Below, one piece after another: positions 1 through 9,198 of a stretch of DNA of 64,000 nt. This DNA comes from JAENVU01 sp963801105 (GTDB lineage Bacteria; Actinomycetota; Acidimicrobiia; IMCC26256; JAENVU01). The notes under the pieces are model-generated. The model saw nothing but the letters and a program-made list of their open reading frames with translations, was not told the origin of the DNA and made no database searches. The stretch is from NCBI GenBank assembly GCA_963801105.1, contig CAWDDH010000003.1, positions 1,674,001 through 1,738,000 on the forward strand, read 5' to 3'. The position numbers and the translations under genes were made by a program. Within the stretch, counting starts at the first letter, position 1. The number at the start of each line of letters is the position of its first letter.

Positions 1-621
1 GTGGACTCGCTCGGTGCGTCCGAGACGGGGTTCCAGGGCTCGGTCGCGGGCTCCGACTCGGAGGGCAAGCCACGGTTCGTGATGGGCGACCACACGCTCG
101 TCATCGACGACCAGGGCATCCCCGTCGAGCCCGGTTCCGGCGTGGTCGGTCACCTCGCGCGTCGGGGCTACCTGCCGCTCGGGTACTACAAGGACGAGGC
201 GAAGACGGCGTCGACGTTCATGGTGCTGAACGGCGAGCGGTGGGTCGTTCCCGGCGACATGGCACGCGTCGAGGCCGACGGGCAGATCACCCTGCTCGGT
301 CGCGGCTCGGTGAGCATCAACTCGGGCGGCGAGAAGATCTTCCCCGAGGAGGTCGAGCTCGCATTGAAGTCGCATCCCGACGTGTTCGACGTCGTGGTCG
401 TCGGGGTGCCCGACGAGCGCTGGGGCGAGCGCGTCGCCGCGGTGGTCAAGGCTCGCGGCGGGGCGGCCCCCACGGCCGAGGCGCTCGCGGAGCACGCCCG
501 TGCCACGATCGCCGGCTACAAGGTGCCCAAGGAGGTGCACCTCGTCGACGAGATCGTGCGCTCCCCGTCGGGCAAGGCCGACTACCGCTGGGCCAAGGCC
601 ACCGCACTGGGCGACAGCTGA
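1..621 (+). CDS. Acyl-CoA ligase / AMP-dependent synthetase, C-terminal part (5' end outside window)
   Basis: The reading frame is already open at base 1, so only the last 206 or so residues are present. It would activate a carboxylic acid as acyl-AMP and then acyl-CoA. Residues 5-12 (GASETGFQ) resemble the adenylate-forming A5 region. The hinge and C-terminal domain follow (LLGRGSVSINSGGEKIFP, then VVGVPDERWGERV), and the final catalytic lysine region is SGKADYRW. The family is clear; the substrate is not. The acyl-CoA dehydrogenases and thiolase downstream make a lipid or steroid side-chain role plausible (inference). Confidence 0.9.
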   Translation: MDSLGASETGFQGSVAGSDSEGKPRFVMGDHTLVIDDQGIPVEPGSGVVGHLARRGYLPLGYYKDEAKTASTFMVLNGERWVVPGDMARVEADGQITLLGRGSVSINSGGEKIFPEEVELALKSHPDVFDVVVVGVPDERWGERVAAVVKARGGAAPTAEALAEHARATIAGYKVPKEVHLVDEIVRSPSGKADYRWAKATALGDS

Positions 622-633
622 CGCGCACCGCGA

Positions 634-2485
634 TCAGCTGCCGGGCAGGACCGCGATGTCGCGGGCGATGTTCCAGCCCGGCCACTTCGCCGCGCCGCTG
701 GTCACCGGTGGGAGCGATCCCATGGTGAAGCGGTGGATGACCCCGATGCCGTCGATGGTGTAGCCGCCGCGGCTCGCGTCCAGGACCGCGACGCCCTCGA
801 GGGTGCGACCGTTGCCCGGCACCCAGACGCCGGTCGGCGCCGGGGGCGGCGGGTTGGCGCCGATCGAGAAGGCGTGCAGGTTGCCGGCGCGGTCCACCAC
901 GAAGCCGCCGGAGCCGTCGGGCAGGATCGCGATGCCGCGGGCGCGGTCCTCGCCCAGCCAGTACGGGCTGCCGTGCGGAACGGGCGGGAGCGCGCTCGAT
1001 CCGACACGGAATCGGTGGATGCCGCCGAAGAGGTCGACGACGTAGCCGCCGTTGCCGTTGGGCATCAGCGCCACCCCGCGTGCCGCGTCCCAGCCGAGCC
1101 AGTACGGGGCGCCCTTGACCGCCGGGGGCCTCGCGGCGCGACCGACCGCGAACGGGTGGAGTCCGCCGAAGCCGTCGAGCGTGTAGCCGCCGGTCCCGTC
1201 ACCGTTGACCGTGACGCCCCGGGCGATGTCCCAGCCGAGCCAGTACCCGGCGCCGCGCGGGCGGCGGAGCCGGGAGCCCCGCGGTCTGGAACGGGTGCAG
1301 CCCGCCGAAGCCGTCGAGCGTGTACCCGCCCGTGCTCGTCCCCGCGGGCAGCACCTCGATCTGCCTGCTCGTGGCGTCGGCGCCACCGACGCCGGTGACC
1401 GTGAGCGTCACCGTGTAGGTGCCGGGGCTCGTGTAGATGTGTGCGGGGCTGACGAGATCCGAGGTCGTGCCGTCGCCCAGGTCCCAGGCGTGAGTGTCGG
1501 CGCGGAAGCTGTGATCGATGAACCAGACCACCAGTGGTGCGGGGCCCCGCGTCACGTGCGGGGTGAAACCGGCCTTCACCGGTGGGGCCTCGCCGAGCGC
1601 GAGGTCGACGATGGCGTACTTCATCGGGTCCGTCGAGGCGCGCGTGTCGAGCCCGTCGCCGACGAAGATGTCGTCGTTCCAGACCGTGAGCGCTCGCGGG
1701 TCGGCGATCCCGTACGGGCTGAGGTCGAACGTCCACCCGGGGACCGCGGTCCAGTCCGCGGTCGCGACCTTGATGAGCTGGTCGTCACCGTTGGTGACGA
1801 GGACGGTGTCGTTGTCGACGAACGACATCGCCCGCAGCGCCGTTCCGGTACCCGTGAGCTTGATGTCGGTACCGATCGTGTTCGTCGCGTAGTCGTACCG
1901 CTTGATCTTGGTGCCCTTGCCGAAGTAGAGGCCGGTGCCGAGCCGAATACCGGCGGCGACGGGGTCGGTCCCCTCGGGCAGCGGCTGGTAGGACTCGACG
2001 CGGAAGTGGCCTGCGCCGTCGCGCTTCAACCGGAACACCGCAGGGTTGAAAGGCGCGGGGTTACAGCAATTCCCGGAGAAGACATAGAGCGAGTCGGCGA
2101 GCACGTCGTACGTCACGGCGCGGAAGGCATCGGCGCGGCTGACCCCGGCGGGGGCGCCCACGCCGCCGACGGGGAGCGCTGCCGCGAACTCGCTCTGGGG
2201 GATCGTGCGGACGAGGTTGCCGGTCGTGGCGTTGATCTCGAACAGCTTGTCGCCGCTGTCGTCGGCGACCATCAGCACGTCGTCGTAGGGGAGGTAGGCC
2301 GCGCCCTCGATGTCGAACGCCTTCGCGGTGCTGGCGCCCCATGGCTGCGAGCTGATGGTCCGGGTCTTGGTGAGCCAGGGGATCGTCGGGTTCGCCAACC
2401 CACCCGCGGCCGAGCCGATCACCGTCGCGGGAATCGCCGTCGCCAGCAACGCACCGACCATCACGAGTCCACGGAACCTGCGCAT
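634..2485 (-). pseudogene. Secreted PKD-domain protein with C-terminal GWD-type repeats, one apparent frameshift
   Basis: The start is the ATG at 2485, which opens a signal peptide (MRRFRGLVMVGALLATAIPA). Next come a roughly 270-residue propeller-like region with YDVLADSLYVFSG-type strands and a PKD domain (WDLGDGTTS, HIYTSPGTYTVTLTV). The C terminus has about five repeats of some 47 residues with the pattern YWLGWD-ARG-A-G-GGY-D-FGGLH-F-G. The frame breaks near 1258-1270. Deleting one base in the GCGCGGCGCC run joins PPPA to GAGYWLGWD exactly, and 1852 nt is 3n+1. Function is unknown; an extracellular surface or binding protein is likely. It is either a sequencing error or a recent mutation. 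Confidence 0.7.
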
Positions 2486-2531
2486 GTCGCCCCCTTGCCC
2501 GAGCCCGCCGTAATCGGCGAAAGCGGGCGGA

Positions 2532-2560
2532 TATGTACCAAAACGTGATACTCCGGTCAA
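2532..2560 (-). promoter_or_regulatory. Candidate promoter for the PKD protein gene
   Basis: On the minus strand TTGACC (2560-2555) is followed after 17 bases by TACATA (2537-2532). The gene's ATG is at 2485, giving a short leader with a purine-rich AAGGGGG just upstream of the start. Confidence 0.45.
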
Positions 2561-2629
2561 GCTCGGCCGAAACCGGGTGGTCATCCGGATCTGATGGGTC
2601 GTCAGGTCCGGCGGTAGCGTCGCCGCCCT

Positions 2630-3772
2630 ATGGATCTGAGCTGGAGCCCGGAGGAGCAGGCGTTCCGGGCCGAGGTGCGGGAGTGGCTCGCCGGCAACGT
2701 TCCGGCCGAGCCACTCCCGAGCGGCGATACCCGGGACGGCTTCGCCCGCCACCTCGAGTGGGAGCGGCGCCTCTTCGACGCCCGGTGGGCGGTCGTGTCC
2801 TGGCCCGAGGAGTACGGCGGCCGCGGCGCCAGCCTCTGGGAGTGGCTGATCTTCGAGGAGGAGTACTACCGGGCCGGGGCGCCCCAGCGCGTGACCCAGA
2901 ACGGCATCTTCCTCCTCGCGCCGACGATCTTCGAGTTCGGCACGCCGGCGCAGCAGGACCGGTTCCTCCCGCGGATGGCCAGTGGCGAGGAGTCGTGGTG
3001 CCAGGGCTGGTCCGAGCCCGACGCCGGGAGCGATCTCGCCGGGATCCGCTCGACCGCCACGCGCGACGAAGCGGCCGGTGGCTGGCGGCTCAACGGGCAG
3101 AAGACCTGGACCACCCGCGGCGCGTTCTGCACCCACCTGTTCGGGCTGTTCCGCTCGGACCCCGAGGCGGAGCGCCACCGCGGCCTCACGTACTTCCTCG
3201 TGCCGCTCGACACGCCGGGCGTCACGGTCCGCGGCTTCGGACGCCTCGACGGGGACGAGGGGTTCGCCGAGGTGTTCTTCGAGGACGTGCTCGTCGCCGA
3301 TGATCTCGTGCTCGGCGGCGTCGACGAGGGGTGGAGCGTCGCGATGGCGACGACCGGTTCCGAGCGGGGGCTCACCCTGCGCAGCCCCGGCCGGTTCGTG
3401 GCGACGGCCGAGCGGTTGATCGCGCTGTTCCGCGAGCGCGGCGCCGATGCCGTCGACGGGTCGCTGCGCGGCCGGGTCGCACAGGCCTACATCGACGCCG
3501 AGGCGTACCGGCTCCAGACGCTCCAGACCGTCACCCGGGTGACGGCCGGCGATCCGCCCGGTGCGGAGTCGAGCCTCACCAAGGTGTTCTGGTCCGAGCT
3601 CGACGTGGCCCTGCACGAGACCGCGCTGGATCTCCTCGGTCACGAGTCCGAGCTCGACGGGCCGTGGATGAAGGGCTACGAGTTCGCGCTCTCCGGGCCG
3701 ATCTACGCGGGGACCAACGAGATCCAGCGCAACGTCATTGCCGAACGCGTCCTCGGGCTTCCGAGGAAGTAG
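2630..3772 (+). CDS. Acyl-CoA dehydrogenase, catalytic-type subunit
   Basis: A 380-residue acyl-CoA dehydrogenase that would introduce an alpha-beta double bond into an acyl-CoA using FAD. The N-terminal helical domain, the FAD/substrate region (GEESWCQGWSEPDAGSDLAG; GWRLNGQKTWTT) and the C-terminal segment IYAGTNEIQRN are all seen. In MCAD-like enzymes the base is the Glu of YEGT; here it is Ala. Glu245 in TTGSERG sits where isovaleryl-CoA dehydrogenase and FadE29-type enzymes place theirs (family knowledge). The next gene starts 3 bases after this stop and encodes a shorter partner, as in alpha2beta2 steroid-type dehydrogenases. TAGCGT at 2615-2620, nine bases before ATG, suggests a leaderless start. 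Confidence 0.93.
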   Translation: MDLSWSPEEQAFRAEVREWLAGNVPAEPLPSGDTRDGFARHLEWERRLFDARWAVVSWPEEYGGRGASLWEWLIFEEEYYRAGAPQRVTQNGIFLLAPTIFEFGTPAQQDRFLPRMASGEESWCQGWSEPDAGSDLAGIRSTATRDEAAGGWRLNGQKTWTTRGAFCTHLFGLFRSDPEAERHRGLTYFLVPLDTPGVTVRGFGRLDGDEGFAEVFFEDVLVADDLVLGGVDEGWSVAMATTGSERGLTLRSPGRFVATAERLIALFRERGADAVDGSLRGRVAQAYIDAEAYRLQTLQTVTRVTAGDPPGAESSLTKVFWSELDVALHETALDLLGHESELDGPWMKGYEFALSGPIYAGTNEIQRNVIAERVLGLPRK

Positions 3773-3774
3773 CC

Positions 3775-4758
3775 GTGCAGTTCGCCTTCACCGACGACCA
3801 GCTCGCGTTCCGAGCCGCAGTCCGGGACCTTCTCGCCAAGGAGTGCCCGCCGAGCGTGGTGCGCGCCGCGTGGACGAATGCCGACGGCCGCAGTGGCGCC
3901 GCGTGGAGCGCGCTCGGGGAGATGGGGGTGCTCGGTGCGCTCGTGTCCGAGCCCGACGGCGGGCTCGGCCTCACCGAGTTGGATGTCGTGCTCCTCGCGG
4001 AGGAGACGGGTCGCGCGGCGCTCCCCGAGCCGTTCGTGGAGCACGTGCTCGTCGGTGCACCGCTCACGGTCGGACGGCATCCCGAGGTCGTCACCGGCGC
4101 GCTCACGGTCTCGGCCGGCGACCCGCTCATCCCGTGGGCCGATGCCGTCGACGTCCTCGTCCGGCTCGATCCGGATCCGCAGGTCGCGTCCCGGGCCGGC
4201 GCGACCCTCGAGCCCCGGGACTCGGTGGACCGGAGCCGCCGCGTCGCGCTGCTCGTGACGGTGGACGAGGCGCACCGGCTCGGCCGCGACGAGCTGAGCC
4301 TGGCCTTCTGGCGCGGCAACCTGGGCTATTCGGCACAGCTCCTGGGACTTGCCCGTGCGATGCTCGACCTGACGGTGGCCTACGTCGGTGACCGCCGCCA
4401 GTTCGGCGTGCCGATCGGGTCCTTCCAGGCGATCAAGCACCATCTCGCCGACGTCCGCATCGCCCTCGAGTTCGCGGCGCCGCTCGTCTACCGGGCCGCG
4501 CACTCGCTCGCCGTCGGTGACCCCGATGCCCCGCTGCACGTCTCGATGGGCAAGGCCCGGGCGTCCGACGTCGCGACGCTCGCGGCCCGGACTGCCCTCC
4601 AGTGTCACGGTGCGATCGGCTACTCGTACGAGTACGACCTCCATCTCTGGATGAAGCGGGCCTGGGCCCTCGCCGGGACCTGGGGCGACGCGGCCTGGCA
4701 CCGCGACCGCGTCGCCCGCCGCGCTCCTCGACCCCGCCTGACCCAAAAAACGGCGTGA
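3775..4758 (+). CDS. Acyl-CoA dehydrogenase, short non-catalytic-type subunit
   Basis: A 327-residue acyl-CoA dehydrogenase homologue starting at GTG 3775, three bases after the preceding stop. VQFAFTDDQLAF opens the N-terminal domain. The C-terminal domain keeps DRRQFGVPIGSFQAIKHHLAD and QCHGAIGYSYEYDLHLWMKRA. The middle domain is short, and the residue at the usual catalytic Glu position is not evident. This matches the smaller subunit of heteromeric dehydrogenases such as FadE28 paired with FadE29, in which the FAD site is shared across subunits. Co-translation with 2630-3772 supports a complex; the substrate is unknown. Confidence 0.9.
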   Translation: MQFAFTDDQLAFRAAVRDLLAKECPPSVVRAAWTNADGRSGAAWSALGEMGVLGALVSEPDGGLGLTELDVVLLAEETGRAALPEPFVEHVLVGAPLTVGRHPEVVTGALTVSAGDPLIPWADAVDVLVRLDPDPQVASRAGATLEPRDSVDRSRRVALLVTVDEAHRLGRDELSLAFWRGNLGYSAQLLGLARAMLDLTVAYVGDRRQFGVPIGSFQAIKHHLADVRIALEFAAPLVYRAAHSLAVGDPDAPLHVSMGKARASDVATLAARTALQCHGAIGYSYEYDLHLWMKRAWALAGTWGDAAWHRDRVARRAPRPRLTQKTA

Positions 4759-4799
4759 ACCGAGCCCGGGTACCCTCCAGCACGAGCGAAGGAGCAGCA

Positions 4800-5949
4800 A
4801 TGACCGAAGCGTTCATCATCGACACCGTGCGGACACCGGTGGGCCGGCGCGGTGGCGCGCTGAGCCAGGTGCACCCCGCGGATCTCGGGGCCCACGTGCT
4901 CACCGAGTTGATGGACCGCACGGGCGTGGACCCGGCCGCGGTCGAGGACGTCGTCTTCGGCTGCCTCGACGCCATCGGCCCGCAGGCGGGCGACATCGCG
5001 CGCACGTGCTGGCTCGCCGCGGGGTTGCCCGAGGAGGTGCCGGGGACGACGGTCGACCGGCAGTGCGGGTCGAGTCAGCAGGCGGTGCACTTCGCCGCGC
5101 AGGGCGTGATGAGTGGCACCCAGGATCTCGTGGTCGCGGGTGGCGTGCAGAACATGAGCATGATCCCGATCTCCTCGGCGATGACCGTCGCCGAGCAGTT
5201 CGGCTTCACCGACCCGTTCAGCACCAGCACCGGGTGGGTCTCGCGCTACGGCACCCAGGAGGTCTCCCAGTTCCGCAGCGCCGAGCTGATCGCGGAGAAG
5301 TGGGGCATCACCCGCGATGCGATGGAGGAGTTCGCGGTCGAGTCGCACCAGCGCGCGATCCGCGCCCGGGAGGAGGGTCGCTTCGAGCACGAGATCGTGC
5401 CGTTCGGCGACGCGACGTTCGACGAGGGCCCCCGGGAGCCGAACTGGGACAAGATCCGTTCGCTCAAGCCGCTCGTCGATGGTGGGCGCGTGACGGCCGC
5501 GGTGAGCTCGCAGATCTCCGACGCCGCCGAGCGCGATGCTCATCGCCTCCGAGCAGGCCGTGAAGGATCACGGCCTCGAGCCGCGTGCACGCATCCACCA
5601 CCTGTCGGTCCGCGGCGCCGACCCGATCTTCATGTTGACCGCCCCGATCCCCGCGACGGCGTACGCGCTGGAGAAGTCCGGGATGAGCCTCGACGACATC
5701 GACCTCGTCGAGATCAACGAGGCGTTCGCGTCGGTGGTGCTCGCGTGGCAGCAGGAGACCGGCGCCGATCTCGCGAAGGTCAACGTCAACGGTGGCGCGA
5801 TCGCTCTCGGCCACCCGCTCGGCGCGACCGGCGTGCGGTTGATGACCACCCTGCTCAACGAGCTCGAGCGGACCGGGGGGCGTTACGGCCTCCAGACCAT
5901 GTGCGAAGGCGGCGGGCAGGCGAACGTCACGATCATCGAGCGACTCTGA
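4800..5949 (+). pseudogene. Acetyl-CoA acetyltransferase (thiolase), FadA6-like, one apparent frameshift
   Basis: ATG 4800 follows a good ribosome site (GAAGGAG). The protein would be about 382 residues. It has the nucleophile Cys89 in VDRQCGSSQQ, the acid/base His in NGGAIALGHPLGATG and the second Cys in MCEGGGQ. It closely resembles the mycobacterial FadA6 thiolase of late steroid ring degradation (from memory of that sequence). Frame is lost at 5527-5528: removing one C from GCCGCC restores SDAASAMLIASEQAV, and the span is 3n+1 bases. With the ligase and acyl-CoA dehydrogenases it forms a beta-oxidation-like run. Probably functional if the extra base is an error. Confidence 0.85.
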
Positions 5950-5958
5950 GCGCGGCAC

Positions 5959-6912
5959 ATGGAGGTCGAGTGGCAGGCCCCGGGCCCGGGGGACCTCGAC
6001 GCATGGACCGGGGCGCTCGCCGCGATCGAGGCGGTCGACCGCACGGGTGAGGTCGTCGGCCGCGACGAGCTCGAGGCCCAGGCCCGGCTGTCCTACTTCG
6101 AGCCGCAGCGCGACGCCCGGCTGGGCTGGCTCGACGGCCGCGTCGTCGCGTGGGGGACCGTCGTGGGCATCCCGAATCCGCGGCAGCGGCGCGTCGATCT
6201 CGTCGGCGCGGTCGTGCCCGAGCTCCGCGGGTGCGGGCTCGGTACGGCGCTCGTCCGGTGGCAGGTCGCGCGTGGGCGCGAGGTCGTCGCCGAGCGGGGC
6301 GGTGTGACGACCGCGTGGCTCGAGCTCTCGGCCGCGGTCTCCGACGGTCCCCGCACCGAGTTGTTCCGTGCCTTCGGGTTCGCGCCGCTCCGCTACTACC
6401 ACGAGATGCGACGGCGGCTCGCCGACCCGTGGCGCGAGATCGGGCTCCCGCCCGATCTCGCGCTCGTCCCGTTCGACCGGGTCCGCGACGAGCAGACGCG
6501 CGTCGCTCACAACGAGGCGTTCCTCGACCACTTCGCCGCGACCGAGCTCGACGCGGAGACCTGGCAGACCTGGGTCACCGGTGACCGCCACTTCGGTGCC
6601 GACTCGTCGTTCCTCGTGCTCGCCGGCCGCGAGATCGCGGGCTACTCCCTGACCGGGATCCATCCCGAGGACTGGGAGGGACTCGGGTTCCGGGAGGGCT
6701 GGATCCACCAGCTCGGTGTGCGCCGCCCGTGGCGCGGCCGGGGCCTGGCGAAGGCGCTCCTGCAGGCGAGCGCGACGGCGTTCGCGGCGGCGGGACTGGA
6801 GTACGCGGCGCTCGACGTGGATGCCGACAGCCCGACGGGCGCGGTGCGGCTGTACGAGGGTCTCGGGTTCCGGCCGACCAAGACCCGGGTGGCGTGGTCG
6901 CTCACGGTGTGA
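5959..6912 (+). CDS. Tandem GNAT-family N-acetyltransferase
   Basis: A 317-residue protein with two GNAT folds. The first has its acetyl-CoA loop at PELRGCGLGTALV and the second at RPWRGRGLAKALL, followed by VDADSPTGAVRLYEGLGFRP. The tandem layout and length are like mycothiol synthase MshD, but nothing in the context supports mycothiol synthesis, so only the family is called. The ATG is ten bases after the thiolase stop, so it may belong to that transcription unit. Confidence 0.85.
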   Translation: MEVEWQAPGPGDLDAWTGALAAIEAVDRTGEVVGRDELEAQARLSYFEPQRDARLGWLDGRVVAWGTVVGIPNPRQRRVDLVGAVVPELRGCGLGTALVRWQVARGREVVAERGGVTTAWLELSAAVSDGPRTELFRAFGFAPLRYYHEMRRRLADPWREIGLPPDLALVPFDRVRDEQTRVAHNEAFLDHFAATELDAETWQTWVTGDRHFGADSSFLVLAGREIAGYSLTGIHPEDWEGLGFREGWIHQLGVRRPWRGRGLAKALLQASATAFAAAGLEYAALDVDADSPTGAVRLYEGLGFRPTKTRVAWSLTV

Positions 6913-6964
6913 CCGGCTCGCCATATTGGCCGCGCGACCGCGTGCCGAGCGGCGAGCATGGGCC

Positions 6965-7798
6965 ATGCTCACCGTGCGCGCCACCGACGATCCCGGGCGG
7001 ATCCTCGCCGAGGCCGGAGCGTTCCTCCACTCTGATCCCGTCCGCCACAACCTGATCCTCAGCCTGCTCCACGCGCGCGTCGCGAATCCGGTCCCCGGGC
7101 GCTACTGGTCGGTCGTCGAGGGCGACGAGGTGGTCGGGGTGATGTTCCAGTCCCCGCGCACCTTCTTCGCCACGGTCACGCCGATGCCCACGGCGGCGGC
7201 CGTGGCGCTCGCCGACTTCGTCGTCGCGTCGGGCATCGAGCTGCCGGGCGTGCACGGCGAGGCCGGGACGGTCGCCTCGCTCACCGGCCAGTGGTCCGAG
7301 TGCAGTGGCCGCGGTGCACTCCCCGTGGAGGGCCAGCGACTGTACGAGGTCGACGCGGTCGTCCCGCCGAGGCCCGCTCGCGGAGTCGCGCGTCGGGCGA
7401 CCCCGCGCGACGAGGCCCACCTCGTGACCTCGTTCCTCGCGTTCGGCGAGGAGATCGGTGAGCCGATGGCCGACGCCGAGGCGGTCGTGCGGAATCGGAT
7501 CCGGCACGAGCTCTGGGTCTGGGACGACGACGGACCCACGGCGGTGGCGGGATTGTCCGCGTCCGTCGCGGGTGTGGTGCGCGTCGGTCCCGTCTACACG
7601 CCCGACGAGCTCCGGGGGCGGGGCTACGCCTCGGGGCTCGTCGCCGCGGTCTCCTGGTCGGCTCGCCGCGCCGGCGATCGGTGCATCCTCTACACCGACC
7701 TGGCGAACCCGACGTCGAACTCCATCTACCGCGCCCTCGGCTACCGGGCGGTGGCCGAGGGGATCCGCTACGAGTTCGAAGAGGCGAGCGAGGGCTGA
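6965..7798 (+). CDS. GNAT-family N-acetyltransferase
   Basis: A 277-residue acetyltransferase starting at ATG 6965. The C-terminal GNAT domain shows PVYTPDELRGRGYASGLVAAVS (Q/RxxGxG/A loop) and LYTDLANPTSNSIYRALGYR. The N-terminal half (about 140 residues) is the poorly characterised region seen in similar actinobacterial proteins, not a second obvious GNAT domain. The last 31 bases overlap the convergent membrane protein gene. Substrate unknown. Confidence 0.85.
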   Translation: MLTVRATDDPGRILAEAGAFLHSDPVRHNLILSLLHARVANPVPGRYWSVVEGDEVVGVMFQSPRTFFATVTPMPTAAAVALADFVVASGIELPGVHGEAGTVASLTGQWSECSGRGALPVEGQRLYEVDAVVPPRPARGVARRATPRDEAHLVTSFLAFGEEIGEPMADAEAVVRNRIRHELWVWDDDGPTAVAGLSASVAGVVRVGPVYTPDELRGRGYASGLVAAVSWSARRAGDRCILYTDLANPTSNSIYRALGYRAVAEGIRYEFEEASEG

Positions 7799-8487
7799 CG
7801 GCCTTCGCGCAACAGCGCGACCGATACCACGGCGACGAACACGAGCCAGACGAGGAATCCGACGAGCGACACGACCATCACCTTGCTGCCGTCGATCGCC
7901 GCGGGCGTCGCCGCGCCCCCGGCGAGGAGCAGTAGCCCGCCGAGCAGACCCACGCCCTTCCACGCCGCCGGGACGAGTCCCTCGGCGGCCGCGGCGGCGG
8001 CGAGCCCGGCGAGCGCGACGCCGATGAAGACGGTCAGGATGCCGAACGCCGATGCGTGCAGCACCCACAGGCCGCCGACCACGCCCGGGTCCGGGTGGCC
8101 GCGGTGCACGTACCCGGACAGCGCGAGGTCGGCGACGACGGTGGTCGCGAAGAGGGCGACGACACCGCCCACCCCGACGGCTCCGCCGATGGCCGGTCCG
8201 CGCGCCACGGTGCTGCGGAGGCGGGTCAGGAGCGCGCCGGTGAAGGTCGCGATCCCGACGGCACCGACCGCGAAGAGGACCGCGAGGACGGCTGTGGTCG
8301 TCCGGTGGTCCGCGTAGAACGCGGTCACCTTCCCGATCGCGGCGTCGTTCGCGGGCAGCGAGGACCGCAGGAGGTTCTGCACCACCACGGTGGCGACGAA
8401 CGCCAACCCTCCGACCCCGCCGACGATCCGGGCCGGGGCGAGGCTCGTCCCGGCCCGGGTGGGTACCTGCTCGTACGCTGCCTCCAT
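7768..8487 (-). CDS. Membrane protein of unknown function, TetR-linked
   Basis: A hydrophobic protein of about 239 residues with roughly six membrane segments (for example GGLAFVATVVVQNLL, TAVLAVLFAVGAVGIATF, VGLLGGLLLLAGG). ATG 8487 is chosen because GGGGGGAT lies upstream and because starts further 5' (8523 or 8526) would place the palindrome at 8511-8527 inside the gene. Divergent from a TetR gene, which probably controls it. The conserved YVHRGHPDPG loop suggests an uncharacterised family of integral membrane proteins; no transport signature was recognised. Confidence 0.75.
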   Translation of the reverse strand: MEAAYEQVPTRAGTSLAPARIVGGVGGLAFVATVVVQNLLRSSLPANDAAIGKVTAFYADHRTTTAVLAVLFAVGAVGIATFTGALLTRLRSTVARGPAIGGAVGVGGVVALFATTVVADLALSGYVHRGHPDPGVVGGLWVLHASAFGILTVFIGVALAGLAAAAAAEGLVPAAWKGVGLLGGLLLLAGGAATPAAIDGSKVMVVSLVGFLVWLVFVAVVSVALLREGRQPSLASSNS

Positions 8488-8510
8488 GGCCCGATCCCCC
8501 CGGTCAGTTG

Positions 8511-8548
8511 CTTGATGCTCCATCAAGTGACTTGATGTATATACAAGT
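8511..8548. promoter_or_regulatory. Two candidate TetR operators
   Basis: CTTGATG at 8511-8517 and CATCAAG at 8521-8527 form a perfect 7-bp inverted repeat with a 3-base spacer. A second one, ACTTG...CAAGT, spans 8530-8548 around an AT-rich core. They lie between divergent membrane-protein and TetR genes, where autoregulation is common. Confidence 0.6.
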
Positions 8549-8571
8549 GATCTGAGAGAGTGTCAAGCGAT

Positions 8572-9189
8572 ATGGACCATCCGGGCACGGCGGCGACGGG
8601 TCGACGGGCGCAACAGGCCGCCGAGACGCGGCGCGCGATCCTCACCGCCGCCCGCCGCCGCTTCGGCGCGCAGGGCTACGGGGGCACGAGCCTCAAGGAG
8701 ATCGCCGCCGACGTCGGGGTCTCGGTGCAGACGGTCTATGACAGCGTCGGGCCCAAGCCGGAGTTGGTGCGGCAGCTGAACGACCTCATGGCCGAGGAGG
8801 TCGCGATCTGGGAGCTGGCTGCGGGCATCCCGACCGAGACCGACCCAGGGGTCCTCGTTGGTCTGCCGGCGCGGGTCGCGCGTCGGTACCTCGAGCGCTG
8901 CGGCGACATCGTCCGGGCGGCGTTCCTGAGCGCGCACGCTGACGCGGGTCTCGCTCCGCTCGCGGCCGAAGGGTCGCGCCGCCACCGCGAGGGCGTGCGC
9001 TCCGCGGCGCTCCGTCTCGAGGCGCTCGGCGCGCTGGGGTCGGGCGTCGACGTCGACACGGCCGCAGACACGATGGCCGCGCTCTCCGACTCGCGCGTCG
9101 GCATCATGCTGCTCGATGACTACGAGTTCGACCTGGAACGCGTCGAGGCGTGGATGACCGCCACGATCCGGAGCGCCGTGCTCGACTGA
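8572..9189 (+). CDS. TetR-family transcriptional regulator
   Basis: A regulator of about 205 residues. The N-terminal helix-turn-helix runs from RRAILTAARRRFGAQGYGG through TSLKEIAADVGVSVQTVYDSVG. The rest is the helical ligand-binding domain with no recognised ligand. ATG 8572 is preceded by GAGAGAG; an in-frame GTG at 8560 would add four residues. Two inverted repeats lie immediately upstream, so it probably represses itself and the divergent membrane protein. Confidence 0.92.
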   Translation: MDHPGTAATGRRAQQAAETRRAILTAARRRFGAQGYGGTSLKEIAADVGVSVQTVYDSVGPKPELVRQLNDLMAEEVAIWELAAGIPTETDPGVLVGLPARVARRYLERCGDIVRAAFLSAHADAGLAPLAAEGSRRHREGVRSAALRLEALGALGSGVDVDTAADTMAALSDSRVGIMLLDDYEFDLERVEAWMTATIRSAVLD

Positions 9190-9198
9190 TGCTCCGGG

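Noticed and set aside
1199..3643. An 814-residue minus-strand frame running through the acyl-CoA dehydrogenase gene
   Set aside because: Only the part from 2485 downward has a signal peptide and domains; the rest is antisense to 2630-3772 and low-complexity.
5527..5528. Programmed frameshift as the reason for the thiolase break
   Set aside because: The same +1 pattern occurs in unrelated genes and needs no conserved slippery site, so an insertion error is simpler.
5464..7050. A 528-residue minus-strand frame
   Set aside because: Shadow of the thiolase and acetyltransferase genes.
7806..7820. GCGCAACAGCGC, which looks like an IS6 end
   Set aside because: It lies inside the coding end of the membrane protein gene, and no flanking IS6 sequence follows.
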